Assembly: GCA_030530285.1 (NCBI GenBank)
Contig: JAUMVD010000003.1
Coordinates: 1 to 64,000 of the forward strand
Length of the DNA stretch: 64,000 nt
DNA from: Bacillota bacterium
Lineage (GTDB): Bacteria; Bacillota; Clostridia; Peptostreptococcales; Anaerovoracaceae
Reading direction: 5' to 3'
The stretch's first letter is position 1; each line of letters starts with the position of its first letter. Positions 9,795 through 18,362 of this stretch are shown piece after piece. The position numbers and the translations under genes were made by a program. Under the pieces are notes generated by a model. The model was given only the letters and a program-made list of their open reading frames with translations, was not told where the DNA came from and made no database searches.

Positions 9795-9822
9795 GAGTGG
9801 GTGCAGGGCCCACTCTTATTTT
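9795..9822 (+). terminator. Leader hairpin ahead of rimP
   Basis: GAGTGGG (9795-9801) pairs with CCCACTC (9809-9815) and is followed by TTATTTTA. It lies between the promoter and the rimP start, so it would form in the 5' leader of the nusA operon. It could be an attenuator or an RNA-stabilising leader element. In E. coli, NusA autoregulates the equivalent operon through leader terminators, so a NusA-sensitive attenuator is a reasonable inference. The short U tract makes full termination uncertain. Confidence 0.5.
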
Positions 9823-9846
9823 ATGAATTGGGCAGGTGGATTTGGT

Positions 9847-10338
9847 ATGGCAAAGAAAAAGATTATCCAGCTCACCGAAGAGATCCTGGACCAGTTTCTC
9901 AGTGAAAACGGATATGAACTGTATAACAGCGAGTTCATCAAAGAAGGCAGAGACTGGTTTTTAAGAATATATATCGATAAGAACGATGGTGAGGGGTATA
10001 TAGGAACAGAGGATTGCGAGAAGGTCAGCAGATATCTCAGCGAAAAGCTGGATGAGATGGACCCCATCGAACAGAATTATTATCTGGAGGTAAGCTCTCC
10101 GGGAATGGACCGGCCGCTGATCAAACCCGAACATTATGAGCGGTATATCGGAAGTGAAGTTGAGATCAAGCTTTACAAGGGGAAGGACGGCACGAAGAAG
10201 ATAGAAGGCGTGCTGGAAGCCTTTGAGAAAGACCCTGATGGCGAAGATTTCAATGTCAGAGTTACGGACCACAATAGTAAGGAATGGAATCTGCAGCTCG
10301 CTGAAATAGCGAAGGCGAGGCTGGCAGTTATTATATAG
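9847..10338 (+). CDS. rimP: Ribosome maturation factor RimP
   Basis: RimP (YlxS) assists 30S subunit maturation, acting early on the 16S rRNA 5' and S12 region. The product is about 163 residues with the two-domain RimP layout: an N-terminal alpha/beta domain containing the YYLEVSSPGMDRPL signature (about residues 78-91), then an SH3-like C-terminal domain. I chose the ATG at 9847 (MAKKKIIQLTEEI) because GGTGG lies 7 bases upstream; an in-frame ATG at 9823 has no such site. It is the first gene of the rimP-nusA-rnpM-ylxQ-infB-rbfA operon, and nusA follows after 13 bases. Confidence 0.93.
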   Translation: MAKKKIIQLTEEILDQFLSENGYELYNSEFIKEGRDWFLRIYIDKNDGEGYIGTEDCEKVSRYLSEKLDEMDPIEQNYYLEVSSPGMDRPLIKPEHYERYIGSEVEIKLYKGKDGTKKIEGVLEAFEKDPDGEDFNVRVTDHNSKEWNLQLAEIAKARLAVII

Positions 10339-10351
10339 GGAGGAAAGAAAA

Positions 10352-11452
10352 ATGAATAGTGAATTTATGAGTGCTATCAACGATCTCGTTAAAGAAAAAG
10401 GCATTCCTAAGGAAATGCTCCTGGATGCTATTGAATCAGCGTTGGTATCAGCCTACAAAAAGAACTACGGGACTGCTTCCAATGTCAGAGTCGAGATGAA
10501 TGAAGAGTCAGGTGAAGTAGATGTACTCATGCAAAAGAACGTTGTTGAAGAAGTTCAGGATGACCTCACTGAGATATCATTAGAAGAGGCGCTGGAGATC
10601 GATCCGAGATACCAGATCGGGGACATCGTAGAGTATCAGGTCACTCCTAGGAATTTCGGCAGGATCGCTGCGCAGACTGCCAAGCAGGTCGTAGTGCAGA
10701 GAATCAGAGAGGCCGAACGCGGCATGATATTCGAGAACTATGTCAACAGACAGGGTGATCTCATCACCGGCGTAGTGCAGAGAATCAGCAACGACACTAT
10801 TTTCGTCAACATAGGCAATACAGAGGGCATTCTCGTAGCAGGCGAGAGAGCCGCGGGTGAAAGATACAAGGTCAATGACAGGATCAAGGCCTACATCATG
10901 GACGTCAGAAAGAGCACCAAAGGCCCGCAGATTTTCCTCAGCAGGACCCACCCGGGATTCGTGGAAAGGCTGTTTGAACTGGAAGTGCCGGAGATCGAAG
11001 ACGGCATCGTCGAGATCAAGAGCATAGCCAGAGAAGCCGGATCCAGAACGAAGATCGCGGTATATACAGAGGATGAAGATGTTGATCCTGTTGGCGCATG
11101 TGTAGGAACAGGCGGCAGCAGAGTCAGAAACATTGTGGATGAGCTTTGGGGAGAGAAGATCGACATCACCACATGGGATGAGGATCCTCAGGTACTGATC
11201 AAAAATGTGCTCAGCCCGGCTAAGGTCGAGGAAGTGATGATCGATGAGGACGAAAAGGCGGCAACCGTAGTGGTCCCTGATTATCAGCTCTCACTGGCCA
11301 TCGGCAAGGAAGGGCAGAACGTCAGACTGGCGGCCAGACTCTGCGGATGGAAGATCGACATCAAGAGCCATTCACAGTATTTCGGTGATGATGAAGACCT
11401 GGATGAGGATTTCGAAGACGATTACTACGAAGAGGAAGTAAATGAAAACTAG
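10352..11452 (+). CDS. nusA: Transcription termination/antitermination factor NusA
   Basis: NusA binds RNA polymerase and nascent RNA and modulates pausing, intrinsic termination and antitermination. The 366-residue protein has the usual Bacillota layout: an N-terminal polymerase-binding domain (1-125), an S1 domain (about 130-200), and KH1 and KH2 domains (about 200-345) with the GACVGTGGSRVRNIVDEL and SLAIGKEGQNVRLAARL loops. The E. coli-type C-terminal acidic repeats are missing, as is normal in this phylum; instead there is a short, very acidic tail. It overlaps rnpM by 11 bases. Confidence 0.97.
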   Translation: MNSEFMSAINDLVKEKGIPKEMLLDAIESALVSAYKKNYGTASNVRVEMNEESGEVDVLMQKNVVEEVQDDLTEISLEEALEIDPRYQIGDIVEYQVTPRNFGRIAAQTAKQVVVQRIREAERGMIFENYVNRQGDLITGVVQRISNDTIFVNIGNTEGILVAGERAAGERYKVNDRIKAYIMDVRKSTKGPQIFLSRTHPGFVERLFELEVPEIEDGIVEIKSIAREAGSRTKIAVYTEDEDVDPVGACVGTGGSRVRNIVDELWGEKIDITTWDEDPQVLIKNVLSPAKVEEVMIDEDEKAATVVVPDYQLSLAIGKEGQNVRLAARLCGWKIDIKSHSQYFGDDEDLDEDFEDDYYEEEVNEN

Positions 11453-11711
11453 GAAACCGCCTATGCGAAGGTGCATAGGATGTATGGAATCAAAACCAAA
11501 GAATTCTCTCATCAGAATCGCCTGTTTCGATGGGAAGCTCACGGTAGATCCCACCGGCAAGGCTGACGGCCGCGGCGTGTATCTGTGCAAGGACAGCCGC
11601 TGCATGGCTGCCGCCAGAAAGAAAAAGGCGCTTCAGAGGAACTTCCGCATGGAGTTTGGAGAGTCTGAGATCGAGAGGGTATTTACGGAGCTGGAGAGCT
11701 ATGAAGAATAA
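11442..11711 (+). CDS. rnpM: YlxR/RnpM family RNA-binding protein
   Basis: This small protein (89 residues) of the YlxR (DUF448) family is nearly always encoded between nusA and infB. In B. subtilis the homologue has been renamed RnpM and modulates RNase P. The family signature is clear: RRCIGCMESKPKNSLIRI near the N-terminus and GRGVYLCKD around residues 44-52. The start overlaps the nusA stop by 11 bases and the end overlaps ylxQ, which points to tight translational coupling. Confidence 0.9.
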   Translation: MKTRKPPMRRCIGCMESKPKNSLIRIACFDGKLTVDPTGKADGRGVYLCKDSRCMAAARKKKALQRNFRMEFGESEIERVFTELESYEE

Positions 11712-12021
11712 AGTCCTGACATATATGGGATTCGCCAAGCGATCAGGCAATCTGGTCTCGGGTGTCAACACTTGCAGTTTTAATATCTCAAAAGGCAAGG
11801 CCAAGCTGATCATTTTGGCGGAGGACATCTCAGAGAACAGTGAAAAAAAGATCATGAAGGATGTACGCAAACACAGCGTAGATCATATCAAATACGGCAG
11901 CAGCGATGAACTGTCCCACGCAACGGGAACCGTGGGAAGAACCGTGTTCGCTGTGCTGGACAGCCATTTCGCGGAAACGATCAAGAGCGAAATTGAGCGC
12001 GACTTGAAAATAATGCATTAA
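11701..12021 (+). CDS. ylxQ: L7Ae-family RNA-binding protein YlxQ
   Basis: YlxQ is a K-turn-binding L7Ae/L30e-type protein of the nusA-infB operon; its cellular target is not firmly known. The product is 106 residues with the L7Ae features TYMGFAKRSGNLVSG near the N-terminus and KAKLIILAEDISENS (about 33-47). The ATG at 11701 gives the normal family start (MKNKVLTYMGFAKRSG), while the frame stays open 45 bases further upstream inside rnpM. The 11-base overlap with rnpM matches the coupling style of this operon. Confidence 0.88.
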   Translation: MKNKVLTYMGFAKRSGNLVSGVNTCSFNISKGKAKLIILAEDISENSEKKIMKDVRKHSVDHIKYGSSDELSHATGTVGRTVFAVLDSHFAETIKSEIERDLKIMH

Positions 12022-12034
12022 GGAGGATGTGCGG

Positions 12035-14827
12035 ATGAAAATAAAGGATATAGCAACAGAGCTTGGCCTGACCGGCGAGGAGGTGCTGGAAAAGGCTAAG
12101 TCAATGGGCATCGCGGTGTCGGATGTAACAGATGATGTTTCCGATATGGACGCGGTGGCGGTGAAGAACACCATAAGGAGAGGCAGCGCGAAAGCGGAAA
12201 CAAAAGTTGCCAGAAGAAGCAAAACCAAAAAAGCCGAAAGCGAAAAGAAAGAGGGCGAACCAAAGGTAACCGTAAAGGCTGCTAATATTAAGCTGCCTGA
12301 AATCAGAAAGCCGGCAAAGAAGGCGCCTGCAGCTCCAAAACAGCAGCCTGCGGCGAAACCACCGGTGGGCAAGCCTGTCGTTTCAAAGGAAGTAGAAGGC
12401 AGACCGAAAAGACCTGAAGGCAAGCCTGTTGTTTCCACAGCCAAACTCGAAGAGAGAATCGCCAGGGAACAGGCCGCAGAAAAGGAAGCCGCAGCTGCAG
12501 TCGTCAGCGAACCGGTAAAGCAGGAAGCTCCGGAAAAGCCGCCTGTAGAAGCAAAACCGGCAGCAACGGCAGAATCCGTAAAACCGGCAGAACCTGAAGC
12601 TGCTCCGAAGGCAGAACAGCCAGCAGAGCCTGAGAAGAAACCTGAACCGGAAAAGAAGCAGAGAAGCACCCTCAAGGTGATCAAGAGAGCCGAAGACATC
12701 CAGAAGGAAGAAGCGGCAAGAAAGAAGGCCGCAGCCGAAAAGAAGGCTGCCGCAGAAAAGAAATCAGACAAGAAAACCTCCGAAAGAAAGCCTAGAACCT
12801 CCGACAAACCGGCTCGTCCAGCCCGTAAGGATGAGTCAGCAGGCGCACATGCACAGTCTGATAACAAGGCAAAATCCTCCCACAGCAAGAAAAATAAAGA
12901 AAAAGACAGAGATAAAGAACACGATAAATTCTCAAGACTGGAACGAGGCGGCAAGAAAAACGGCAAGCCGGCTCCAAAGTCACTGGAGAAAGTTTCAAGA
13001 CCGAAGAGACACGCGAACAAACCGAAGCAGGTTGAACACGAAGAACCTGAAATGGAACTGCCAACAGGAACGACTCTCATTAACGTTCCGATCACTGTCG
13101 CGGGATTCTGTGAGCAGACGAAGACAACGCTCTCACAGGTCATCATGACACTGATGAAGATGGGCGTTATGGCCAACCAGAACCAGAATTTGGACGAAGA
13201 TGTAGTACAGCTTCTGGCTGATGAACTGGGCATCGACATCATGATCGGCGCAGTTGACGACGAAGAAGAATACCAGGAAGAAGAAGGCATCGAAACCTTT
13301 GAAGACAAAGAAGAAGATCTGAAGCCTAGAGCTCCGATTATCACGGTAATGGGTCACGTTGACCACGGTAAGACATCCCTGCTGGATGCCATCAGAAATA
13401 CCAACGTGACAGCAGGTGAGTCAGGCGGCATCACGCAGCACATCGGTGCGTCAGAAGTCGAGATCAACGGTCAGAAGATCGTATTCCTGGATACTCCGGG
13501 ACACGAAGCGTTTACGGCCATGAGAGCCAGAGGCGCGCACGCTACGGACATAGCGGTACTGGTTGTCGCAGCCGATGACTCGGTTAAGCCGCAGACCATC
13601 GAATCCATCAGCCACGCCAAGGCTGCCGGCGTTCCGATTATCGTTGCCATCAATAAGATGGATAAGCCTGGCGCGAACCCTGATATCGTCAAGAAAGACC
13701 TGGCAGAGCAGGGCGTACTGGTAGAAGACTGGGGCGGCGACGTCATCAGCGTTCCGGTATCCGCCAAGACAGGCGAGGGCATCACCAATCTGCTGGAGAT
13801 GATCCTCCTGCAGGCAGAGGTTCTGGAGCTTAAGGCCAATCCGGACAGACTGGCCATGGGTACCGTACTGGAAGCCAGACTCGATAAGGCAAAGGGCCCT
13901 GTAGCTTCACTTCTGGTACTCAACGGTACACTGAAATCAGATATGAGTATCGTTGCCGGAACCTGCGCGGGCAAAATCAGACTCATGACCAACAGCAAGG
14001 GCGAAAAGCTTAAGAAAGCCGGCCCGGCCACAGCGGTTGAGATTCTGGGACTGTCCGATGTACCTGTAGCCGGCGACGTATTCAACGCCGTGAAGAAGTC
14101 GAGCCAGGCCAAGGAAATCGCTTATCAGAGACAGCAGAAGGTAAGACAGGAGATCATGGCGAGAAATTCCAGCACTACTCTGGAAGAACTCTTCAGCCAG
14201 ATCCAGGAAGGCGAAGTTAAGGAACTGAACCTGATCATCAAGGCCGATGTACAGGGTTCCGTAGGCGCCATCGTCACTTCTCTGGAGAAGCTGTCTAATG
14301 ATGAAGTAAGAGTAAATATCGTACACACAGGCGTAGGCGCCATCAACGAATCTGACGTCATGCTGGCCGGAACATCCGGTTCCATCATCATCGGATTCAA
14401 CGTCAGACCGAGCATAACGGTAAGCTCCATGGCAGAGCGTGACGGCATCCAGATCAGAACCTACAACGTAATCTATAACATTATCGATGACGTTGAAAAC
14501 GCCATGAAGGGTATGCTGGATCCTGAATATAAGGAAGTCGTTCTGGGTACGGTTGAAATCAGAACTACCTTCAAGGTGCCGAATGTCGGCATCATCGGCG
14601 GCGCCTATGTAACAGACGGTAAAGTCGTACGTAACGAAAGCATTCGTCTCGTCAGAGACGGCATCGTCATCCATGAAGGCAAGATCTCATCCCTTAAGAG
14701 ATTCAAGGATGACGCCCGTGAAGTCGCTCAGGGCTATGAATGCGGTATAGGCATCGAGAACTATAACGACATCAAGGAAGGCGACATCATCGAGTGCTTC
14801 ACAATGGAGGAAATCGCACGTGACTAA
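12035..14827 (+). CDS. infB: Translation initiation factor IF-2
   Basis: IF-2 is the GTPase that brings initiator fMet-tRNA to the 30S subunit and promotes subunit joining. The 930-residue protein has an N-terminal IF2N module, then about 300 residues rich in Lys, Ala, Glu and Pro (low complexity, expected to be disordered), a second IF2N module (about 345-400), the G domain from [15 protein letters not shown] (about 440) with DTPGHEAF and NKMD, then domains II to IV. I chose the ATG at 12035 because AGGAGG ends 8 bases upstream; the GTG at 12029 is only 2 bases from that site. The long linker is typical of the family and has no known catalytic role. Confidence 0.97.
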   Translation: MKIKDIATELGLTGEEVLEKAKSMGIAVSDVTDDVSDMDAVAVKNTIRRGSAKAETKVARRSKTKKAESEKKEGEPKVTVKAANIKLPEIRKPAKKAPAAPKQQPAAKPPVGKPVVSKEVEGRPKRPEGKPVVSTAKLEERIAREQAAEKEAAAAVVSEPVKQEAPEKPPVEAKPAATAESVKPAEPEAAPKAEQPAEPEKKPEPEKKQRSTLKVIKRAEDIQKEEAARKKAAAEKKAAAEKKSDKKTSERKPRTSDKPARPARKDESAGAHAQSDNKAKSSHSKKNKEKDRDKEHDKFSRLERGGKKNGKPAPKSLEKVSRPKRHANKPKQVEHEEPEMELPTGTTLINVPITVAGFCEQTKTTLSQVIMTLMKMGVMANQNQNLDEDVVQLLADELGIDIMIGAVDDEEEYQEEEGIETFEDKEEDLKPRAPIITVMGHVDHGKTSLLDAIRNTNVTAGESGGITQHIGASEVEINGQKIVFLDTPGHEAFTAMRARGAHATDIAVLVVAADDSVKPQTIESISHAKAAGVPIIVAINKMDKPGANPDIVKKDLAEQGVLVEDWGGDVISVPVSAKTGEGITNLLEMILLQAEVLELKANPDRLAMGTVLEARLDKAKGPVASLLVLNGTLKSDMSIVAGTCAGKIRLMTNSKGEKLKKAGPATAVEILGLSDVPVAGDVFNAVKKSSQAKEIAYQRQQKVRQEIMARNSSTTLEELFSQIQEGEVKELNLIIKADVQGSVGAIVTSLEKLSNDEVRVNIVHTGVGAINESDVMLAGTSGSIIIGFNVRPSITVSSMAERDGIQIRTYNVIYNIIDDVENAMKGMLDPEYKEVVLGTVEIRTTFKVPNVGIIGGAYVTDGKVVRNESIRLVRDGIVIHEGKISSLKRFKDDAREVAQGYECGIGIENYNDIKEGDIIECFTMEEIARD

Positions 14828-15182
14828 AGGATACAGGCAAGGGCGAATAGGAGAAGAGATCCGTAAGATCATCAGCGATCTTTTGCTGCATGGTCTTAAG
14901 GATCCCAGACTCGATTCCCTGATCAGCATTACAGCTGTTGAAGTGACCAATGACAACAGTTACGCCACCGTATATTTCTCCACGCTCGACAGGGACGATG
15001 ATCCCGAGAAAAACAGAGAGCGGCAGGAAGAGATACTGGAGGCCTTCAACAGAGCAAAAGGCTTTATACGAAATGAAATCGGGCGCGATATGAAGCTGAG
15101 ACACGTTCCGGAGCTGGTTTTCAAATACGATCATTCTCTGGAATACAGCAGCCATATCGAGTCCATACTCAACAAATTATGA
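14820..15182 (+). CDS. rbfA: 30S ribosome-binding factor RbfA
   Basis: RbfA binds immature 30S subunits and helps 16S rRNA 5' end maturation and cold adaptation. The 120-residue product is a single KH-like domain with the family features RIGEEIRKIISDLL (about residues 8-21) and the C-terminal LRHVPELVFKYDHS (about 94-107). The start is a GTG with GGAGG 9 bases upstream, inside the end of infB (8-base overlap). It overlaps nrnA by four bases. Confidence 0.94.
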   Translation: MTKGYRQGRIGEEIRKIISDLLLHGLKDPRLDSLISITAVEVTNDNSYATVYFSTLDRDDDPEKNRERQEEILEAFNRAKGFIRNEIGRDMKLRHVPELVFKYDHSLEYSSHIESILNKL

Positions 15183-16147
15183 TCAACAACGCAACCATCA
15201 AAGAAATAGGGAAAACGCTCCTGCATGCCGGGAGCGTGATGCTTTTTCCTCATGAAAGCCCGGACGGCGACGCCATCGGAGCCTGCGTGGCTCTCTGCCG
15301 CATGCTCAGAAACAGCGGGATTGCGTCATGGGTGCTGGTGGACGAGGAACTTCCCGAGTATGTCAGATTTATCGATGACGGATGCTGCACTGCTGATCAG
15401 GAAGTCATCAGCGAGCCGGATATCTGCGCGCTGATCGACTGCAGCGGCGAGGACAGGATACCGGGCAGAAGCGATAAATATCGGGAAGGAAAGGTCCACG
15501 TATGTCTGGACCATCATCTGGCCGCCTATTCGGATGCGGACATGTACTATATCGATGACAAAGAAGCTGCCGCATCGCAGATCATCTATAAGCTGATCCG
15601 GAGCCTGAATGTGACCCCGGACCGGGTCATGGCGAATGCCATATACGCGGGGATCTGCTCAGATACGGGCAATTTCCAGTACTCCAACACCACAGAGGAG
15701 ACCCACAGGATCGCTGCGGAGCTTTTTGCTGCGGGCATCGATCACAATGACATCATGGTGCAGCTCCATCAGAATGTGGATGAAAGGCAGATCAAGCTGG
15801 AAAGCGCGGCGCTGGCGGATATGACCATCTTTGCCGGCGGAAAGGGCGCCATCGCGTGCATCAGACAGAAGACGCTGGCAGACTGCGGCGCTTTGATGGA
15901 GCACGGAGAGCATCTGATCGATGTGCTGAGAGACATGAAGGGCGTGGAGATCGCCGCTGTGCTCAAAGAAAAAGCTCCGGACATGACGAAAGCCAGCTTC
16001 AGAGCCAAGACCTACGCGGATGTCAGCAAAGTTGCGGCTATCTTTGGCGGCGGTGGTCACGTCAAGGCCTCCGGGTGCACGATCCATGAGAATGTGGATA
16101 CGGCCAGAGAAAGCGTCATGAAGGCAATCGAGGAAGCACTGCGATGA
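15179..16147 (+). CDS. nrnA: DHH/DHHA1 phosphoesterase (nanoRNase / pAp phosphatase type)
   Basis: NrnA-type enzymes degrade oligoribonucleotides of a few residues and dephosphorylate 3',5'-pAp; some relatives cleave cyclic di-AMP intermediates. The 322-residue protein has the DHH motifs HESPDGDAIGA (about residues 22-32), CLDHHLAA (about 110-117) and GICSDTGNF (about 157-165), and the DHHA1 substrate loop FGGGGHVKASG (about 288-298). It lies between rbfA and truB with 4-base overlaps on both sides, the usual position. Substrate preference cannot be read from sequence. Confidence 0.92.
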   Translation: MINNATIKEIGKTLLHAGSVMLFPHESPDGDAIGACVALCRMLRNSGIASWVLVDEELPEYVRFIDDGCCTADQEVISEPDICALIDCSGEDRIPGRSDKYREGKVHVCLDHHLAAYSDADMYYIDDKEAAASQIIYKLIRSLNVTPDRVMANAIYAGICSDTGNFQYSNTTEETHRIAAELFAAGIDHNDIMVQLHQNVDERQIKLESAALADMTIFAGGKGAIACIRQKTLADCGALMEHGEHLIDVLRDMKGVEIAAVLKEKAPDMTKASFRAKTYADVSKVAAIFGGGGHVKASGCTIHENVDTARESVMKAIEEALR

Positions 16148-17181
16148 GAGACGGCATACTCATTCTGGACAAACCCCAGGAATGGACATCCAGCGACTGC
16201 GTGGCGATATGCCGCAGGGCTTTCCGGTGCAAAGGCATCAAGAAAGTAGGGCATGGAGGCACACTGGACCCCATGGCTACGGGAGTGCTGCCGATTTTTA
16301 TCGGGCAGGCTACCAGGATCATGGAATATCTGGATCTGGACATGAAGACCTACAGGTGCAGCGCGGCTTTGGGCAAGGTGACAGACACGTTGGATATCTG
16401 GGGACAGACTCTGGATACACAGGATTACAGCCACGTCACAGCAGATGCGCTCAGGCAGTGTCTGGAGAGCTTCAAAGGCTGGATATGGCAGACACCGCCC
16501 AAGTATTCGGCAGTCAGGATCAACGGCAAAAGGCTCTACGAATACGCCTATAAAGGGCAGGAAGTAGATGTTGACATAAAACAGCGAAATGTAAACATTC
16601 AGGATATTCAGCTGATTTCCTGTGATATGGAGGTCGGAGCCTTTGTATTCGATGTGACCTGTTCGAAAGGCACCTATGTCAGGACGATTTGCAGCGATAT
16701 CGGCGATCAACTGGGCTGCGGCTGTGTCATGACGGCCCTGACCAGGACCAAAGTGGGCAACATCAGCCTGGACGGCGCGCCTCACGTTTACAGCCCGCTG
16801 CGGATCAAGGAGCTTTGCAGCAGCGGATCACAGGAAGAAATCGAAAGCTTTGCCGAGGAATTATACGGGCAGCTTTTGCCAGCCGACTATCCGCTCATTC
16901 ATTTCGGAAAGATCCGGCTCAGTGAAGACAGAGTCCGATATTTCAGTCGGGGCAACAGCATCAGATGGAACCAGGTGAATGTCACGGGGGAACCTGACCG
17001 GGACTATATGCATTCCGTACGGAGCGACGGCAGCATGCCGCTGAATGCCAGAGGCAGGAGATACGACAGAATCTACAGGATATATGAAGACGATACCGGG
17101 GCATTTATCGGCACCGGATATTACGACAAAGACGAAAGGCTGCTTAAAGCGGATAAGGTATTTATAGAAAAACGACCATGA
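16144..17181 (+). CDS. truB: tRNA pseudouridine(55) synthase
   Basis: TruB makes the universal pseudouridine at position 55 of the tRNA T-loop. The catalytic block KVGHGGTLDPMATGVLPIFI (about residues 35-54) with the nucleophilic Asp is intact, as are YRCSAALGKVTDTLDIWG (about 75-92) and CSKGTYVRTICSDIG (about 177-191). At 345 residues it is longer than the common 290-310; the C-terminal region (about 245-345) is more divergent and may be an expanded accessory domain. It overlaps nrnA and ribF by four bases each. Confidence 0.95.
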   Translation: MRDGILILDKPQEWTSSDCVAICRRAFRCKGIKKVGHGGTLDPMATGVLPIFIGQATRIMEYLDLDMKTYRCSAALGKVTDTLDIWGQTLDTQDYSHVTADALRQCLESFKGWIWQTPPKYSAVRINGKRLYEYAYKGQEVDVDIKQRNVNIQDIQLISCDMEVGAFVFDVTCSKGTYVRTICSDIGDQLGCGCVMTALTRTKVGNISLDGAPHVYSPLRIKELCSSGSQEEIESFAEELYGQLLPADYPLIHFGKIRLSEDRVRYFSRGNSIRWNQVNVTGEPDRDYMHSVRSDGSMPLNARGRRYDRIYRIYEDDTGAFIGTGYYDKDERLLKADKVFIEKRP

Positions 17182-18113
17182 AGATTTTTAACAGTTTAGA
17201 CGAGATCAACAATATTGAACCGACAGTGGTGGCGCTGGGCAATTTTGACGGCGTCCACAAGGGTCATCAGGCTATCATCAACAGGAGCGTCAAGGAAGCG
17301 GAAGCGGCAGGTCTGAAAAGCGCTGTTTTCACCTTTTCGAATCATACCAGTTCGATCCTTGAGAACGTGCCTGTTGTGAAGAATATTCTCTACCCGGATC
17401 AGAAAATCAGTATCATCGAATCTATGGGCGTGGACTACATGTTCAACATTCCTTTCACGAAGGAGATCCTGTCCATGAGCCCGGAAGCGTTCATCGATGA
17501 GATCCTGGTCAGGAAATTCAACATCAGAGAAGCCTACTGCGGGTTCAATTACAGCTTCGGGTATAAGGCGTCCGGAACGCCGGAGGTTTTGATGCACGAG
17601 GGACTGAAGAGAGGATTCGGCATTCACGTTCAGGAGCCGTTTGAAATTGACGGAATCGTGGTCAGCAGCACGTACATACGCCATCTCATCGAGGAAGGGC
17701 GCATGGAGGAGTGCACGAAGTTCATGGGAAGGATGTATGCCATCGACGGCGAGATCGTAGTGGGCAACAAACTCGGCAGGACCATCGGCTTTCCGACGTG
17801 CAATACGGTGGTGGATGACTCCATGATCACGCCTCCGAACGGCGTGTATATCACCATGTGCACCATAGACGGAGTCAGACGTCCCAGCGTTACGAATGTA
17901 GGCGTCAAGCCGACCATAGGGAAATACGAAAAGAACATCGAGACGCATATATTCAATTTCAACGAGGACGTATACGGGAAGAATATCAGGGTGGATTTCA
18001 TCAAACACACCAGACCTGAGTATAAATTCAACAGCGTGGATGAACTCAAAAACCAGATCGAAAACGACAGCATAGAAGCACGTATTTATCACAGAGATCG
18101 AGGAATGCTGTAA
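17178..18113 (+). CDS. ribF: Bifunctional riboflavin kinase / FAD synthetase
   Basis: RibF converts riboflavin to FMN and then FAD in the cytosol. The 311-residue protein shows the nucleotidyltransferase domain (ALGNFDGVHKGHQAII, about residues 15-30; CGFNYSFGYKASG, about 120-132; STYIRHLIEEG, about 159-169) followed by the kinase domain (GNKLGRTIGFPTCN, about 196-209; GVYITMCTIDG, about 220-230). It is the last gene of the rimP operon here. In many Bacillota rpsO and pnp follow directly; in this window about 13 kb of other genes intervene. Confidence 0.96.
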   Translation: MKIFNSLDEINNIEPTVVALGNFDGVHKGHQAIINRSVKEAEAAGLKSAVFTFSNHTSSILENVPVVKNILYPDQKISIIESMGVDYMFNIPFTKEILSMSPEAFIDEILVRKFNIREAYCGFNYSFGYKASGTPEVLMHEGLKRGFGIHVQEPFEIDGIVVSSTYIRHLIEEGRMEECTKFMGRMYAIDGEIVVGNKLGRTIGFPTCNTVVDDSMITPPNGVYITMCTIDGVRRPSVTNVGVKPTIGKYEKNIETHIFNFNEDVYGKNIRVDFIKHTRPEYKFNSVDELKNQIENDSIEARIYHRDRGML

Positions 18114-18119
18114 AAGCAC

Positions 18120-18148
18120 TTGCATTTTATCCGCTGTGGTAATAAAAT
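18120..18148 (+). promoter_or_regulatory. Promoter of tRNA-Pro
   Basis: TTGCAT (18120-18125) and TAAAAT (18143-18148) are separated by exactly 17 bases, and the mature tRNA begins 16 bases after the -10 box. This gives a short 5' leader for RNase P processing. Confidence 0.75.
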
Positions 18149-18164
18149 ATACAAGGTGCGATTT

Positions 18165-18241
18165 CGGGATGTGGCTCAGTTTGGTAGAGTACTTCGTTCG
18201 GGACGAAGGGGCCGCAGGTTCAAATCCTGTCATCCCGACCA
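18165..18241 (+). tRNA. tRNA-Pro (anticodon CGG)
   Basis: A full cloverleaf can be folded. The acceptor stem is CGGGATG (18165-18171) with CATCCCG (18231-18237), followed by discriminator A and an encoded CCA (18239-18241). The anticodon stem CTTCG/CGAAG encloses the loop TTCGGGA, giving anticodon CGG, which reads CCG (Pro). The T-arm has GGTTCAAATCC. The bacterial tRNA-Pro identity pair C1-G72 and discriminator A73 are present. Confidence 0.95.
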
Positions 18242-18245
18242 ATAT

Positions 18246-18286
18246 AAAGACCGTTCAGATTTAATGATCATGGACGGTCTTTTTTA
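18246..18286 (+). terminator. Intrinsic terminator after tRNA-Pro
   Basis: AAAGACCGT (18246-18254) pairs with ACGGTCTTT (18274-18282) and is followed by a run of T. It is a classic rho-independent terminator for the single-tRNA transcript. Confidence 0.85.
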
Positions 18287-18310
18287 TTGTTTGTGTGTTT
18301 GAAGTGATTG

Positions 18311-18321
18311 TATGATATAAT
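18311..18321 (+). promoter_or_regulatory. Extended -10 promoter of the M28 peptidase gene
   Basis: TATGATATAAT contains a perfect TATAAT (18316-18321) preceded by a TG one base upstream, an extended -10 element. The -35 region is weak. Nearly the same 11-mer precedes the barnase-like gene (about 57674-57684) and, on the minus strand, gpmI (ATTATATCAT at 37631-37640). Confidence 0.5.
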
Positions 18322-18362
18322 GCTTTAAACGAATAAAACAGAGAAGAAAGGAGCGTGATGTG

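Noticed and set aside
12240-13060. Low-complexity Lys/Ala/Glu/Pro region of infB as a separate gene or insertion
   Set aside because: Long disordered N-terminal linkers are normal for IF-2, and the frame is continuous.
18120-18302. A 60-codon open frame after ribF
   Set aside because: It spans the whole tRNA-Pro gene and its terminator.
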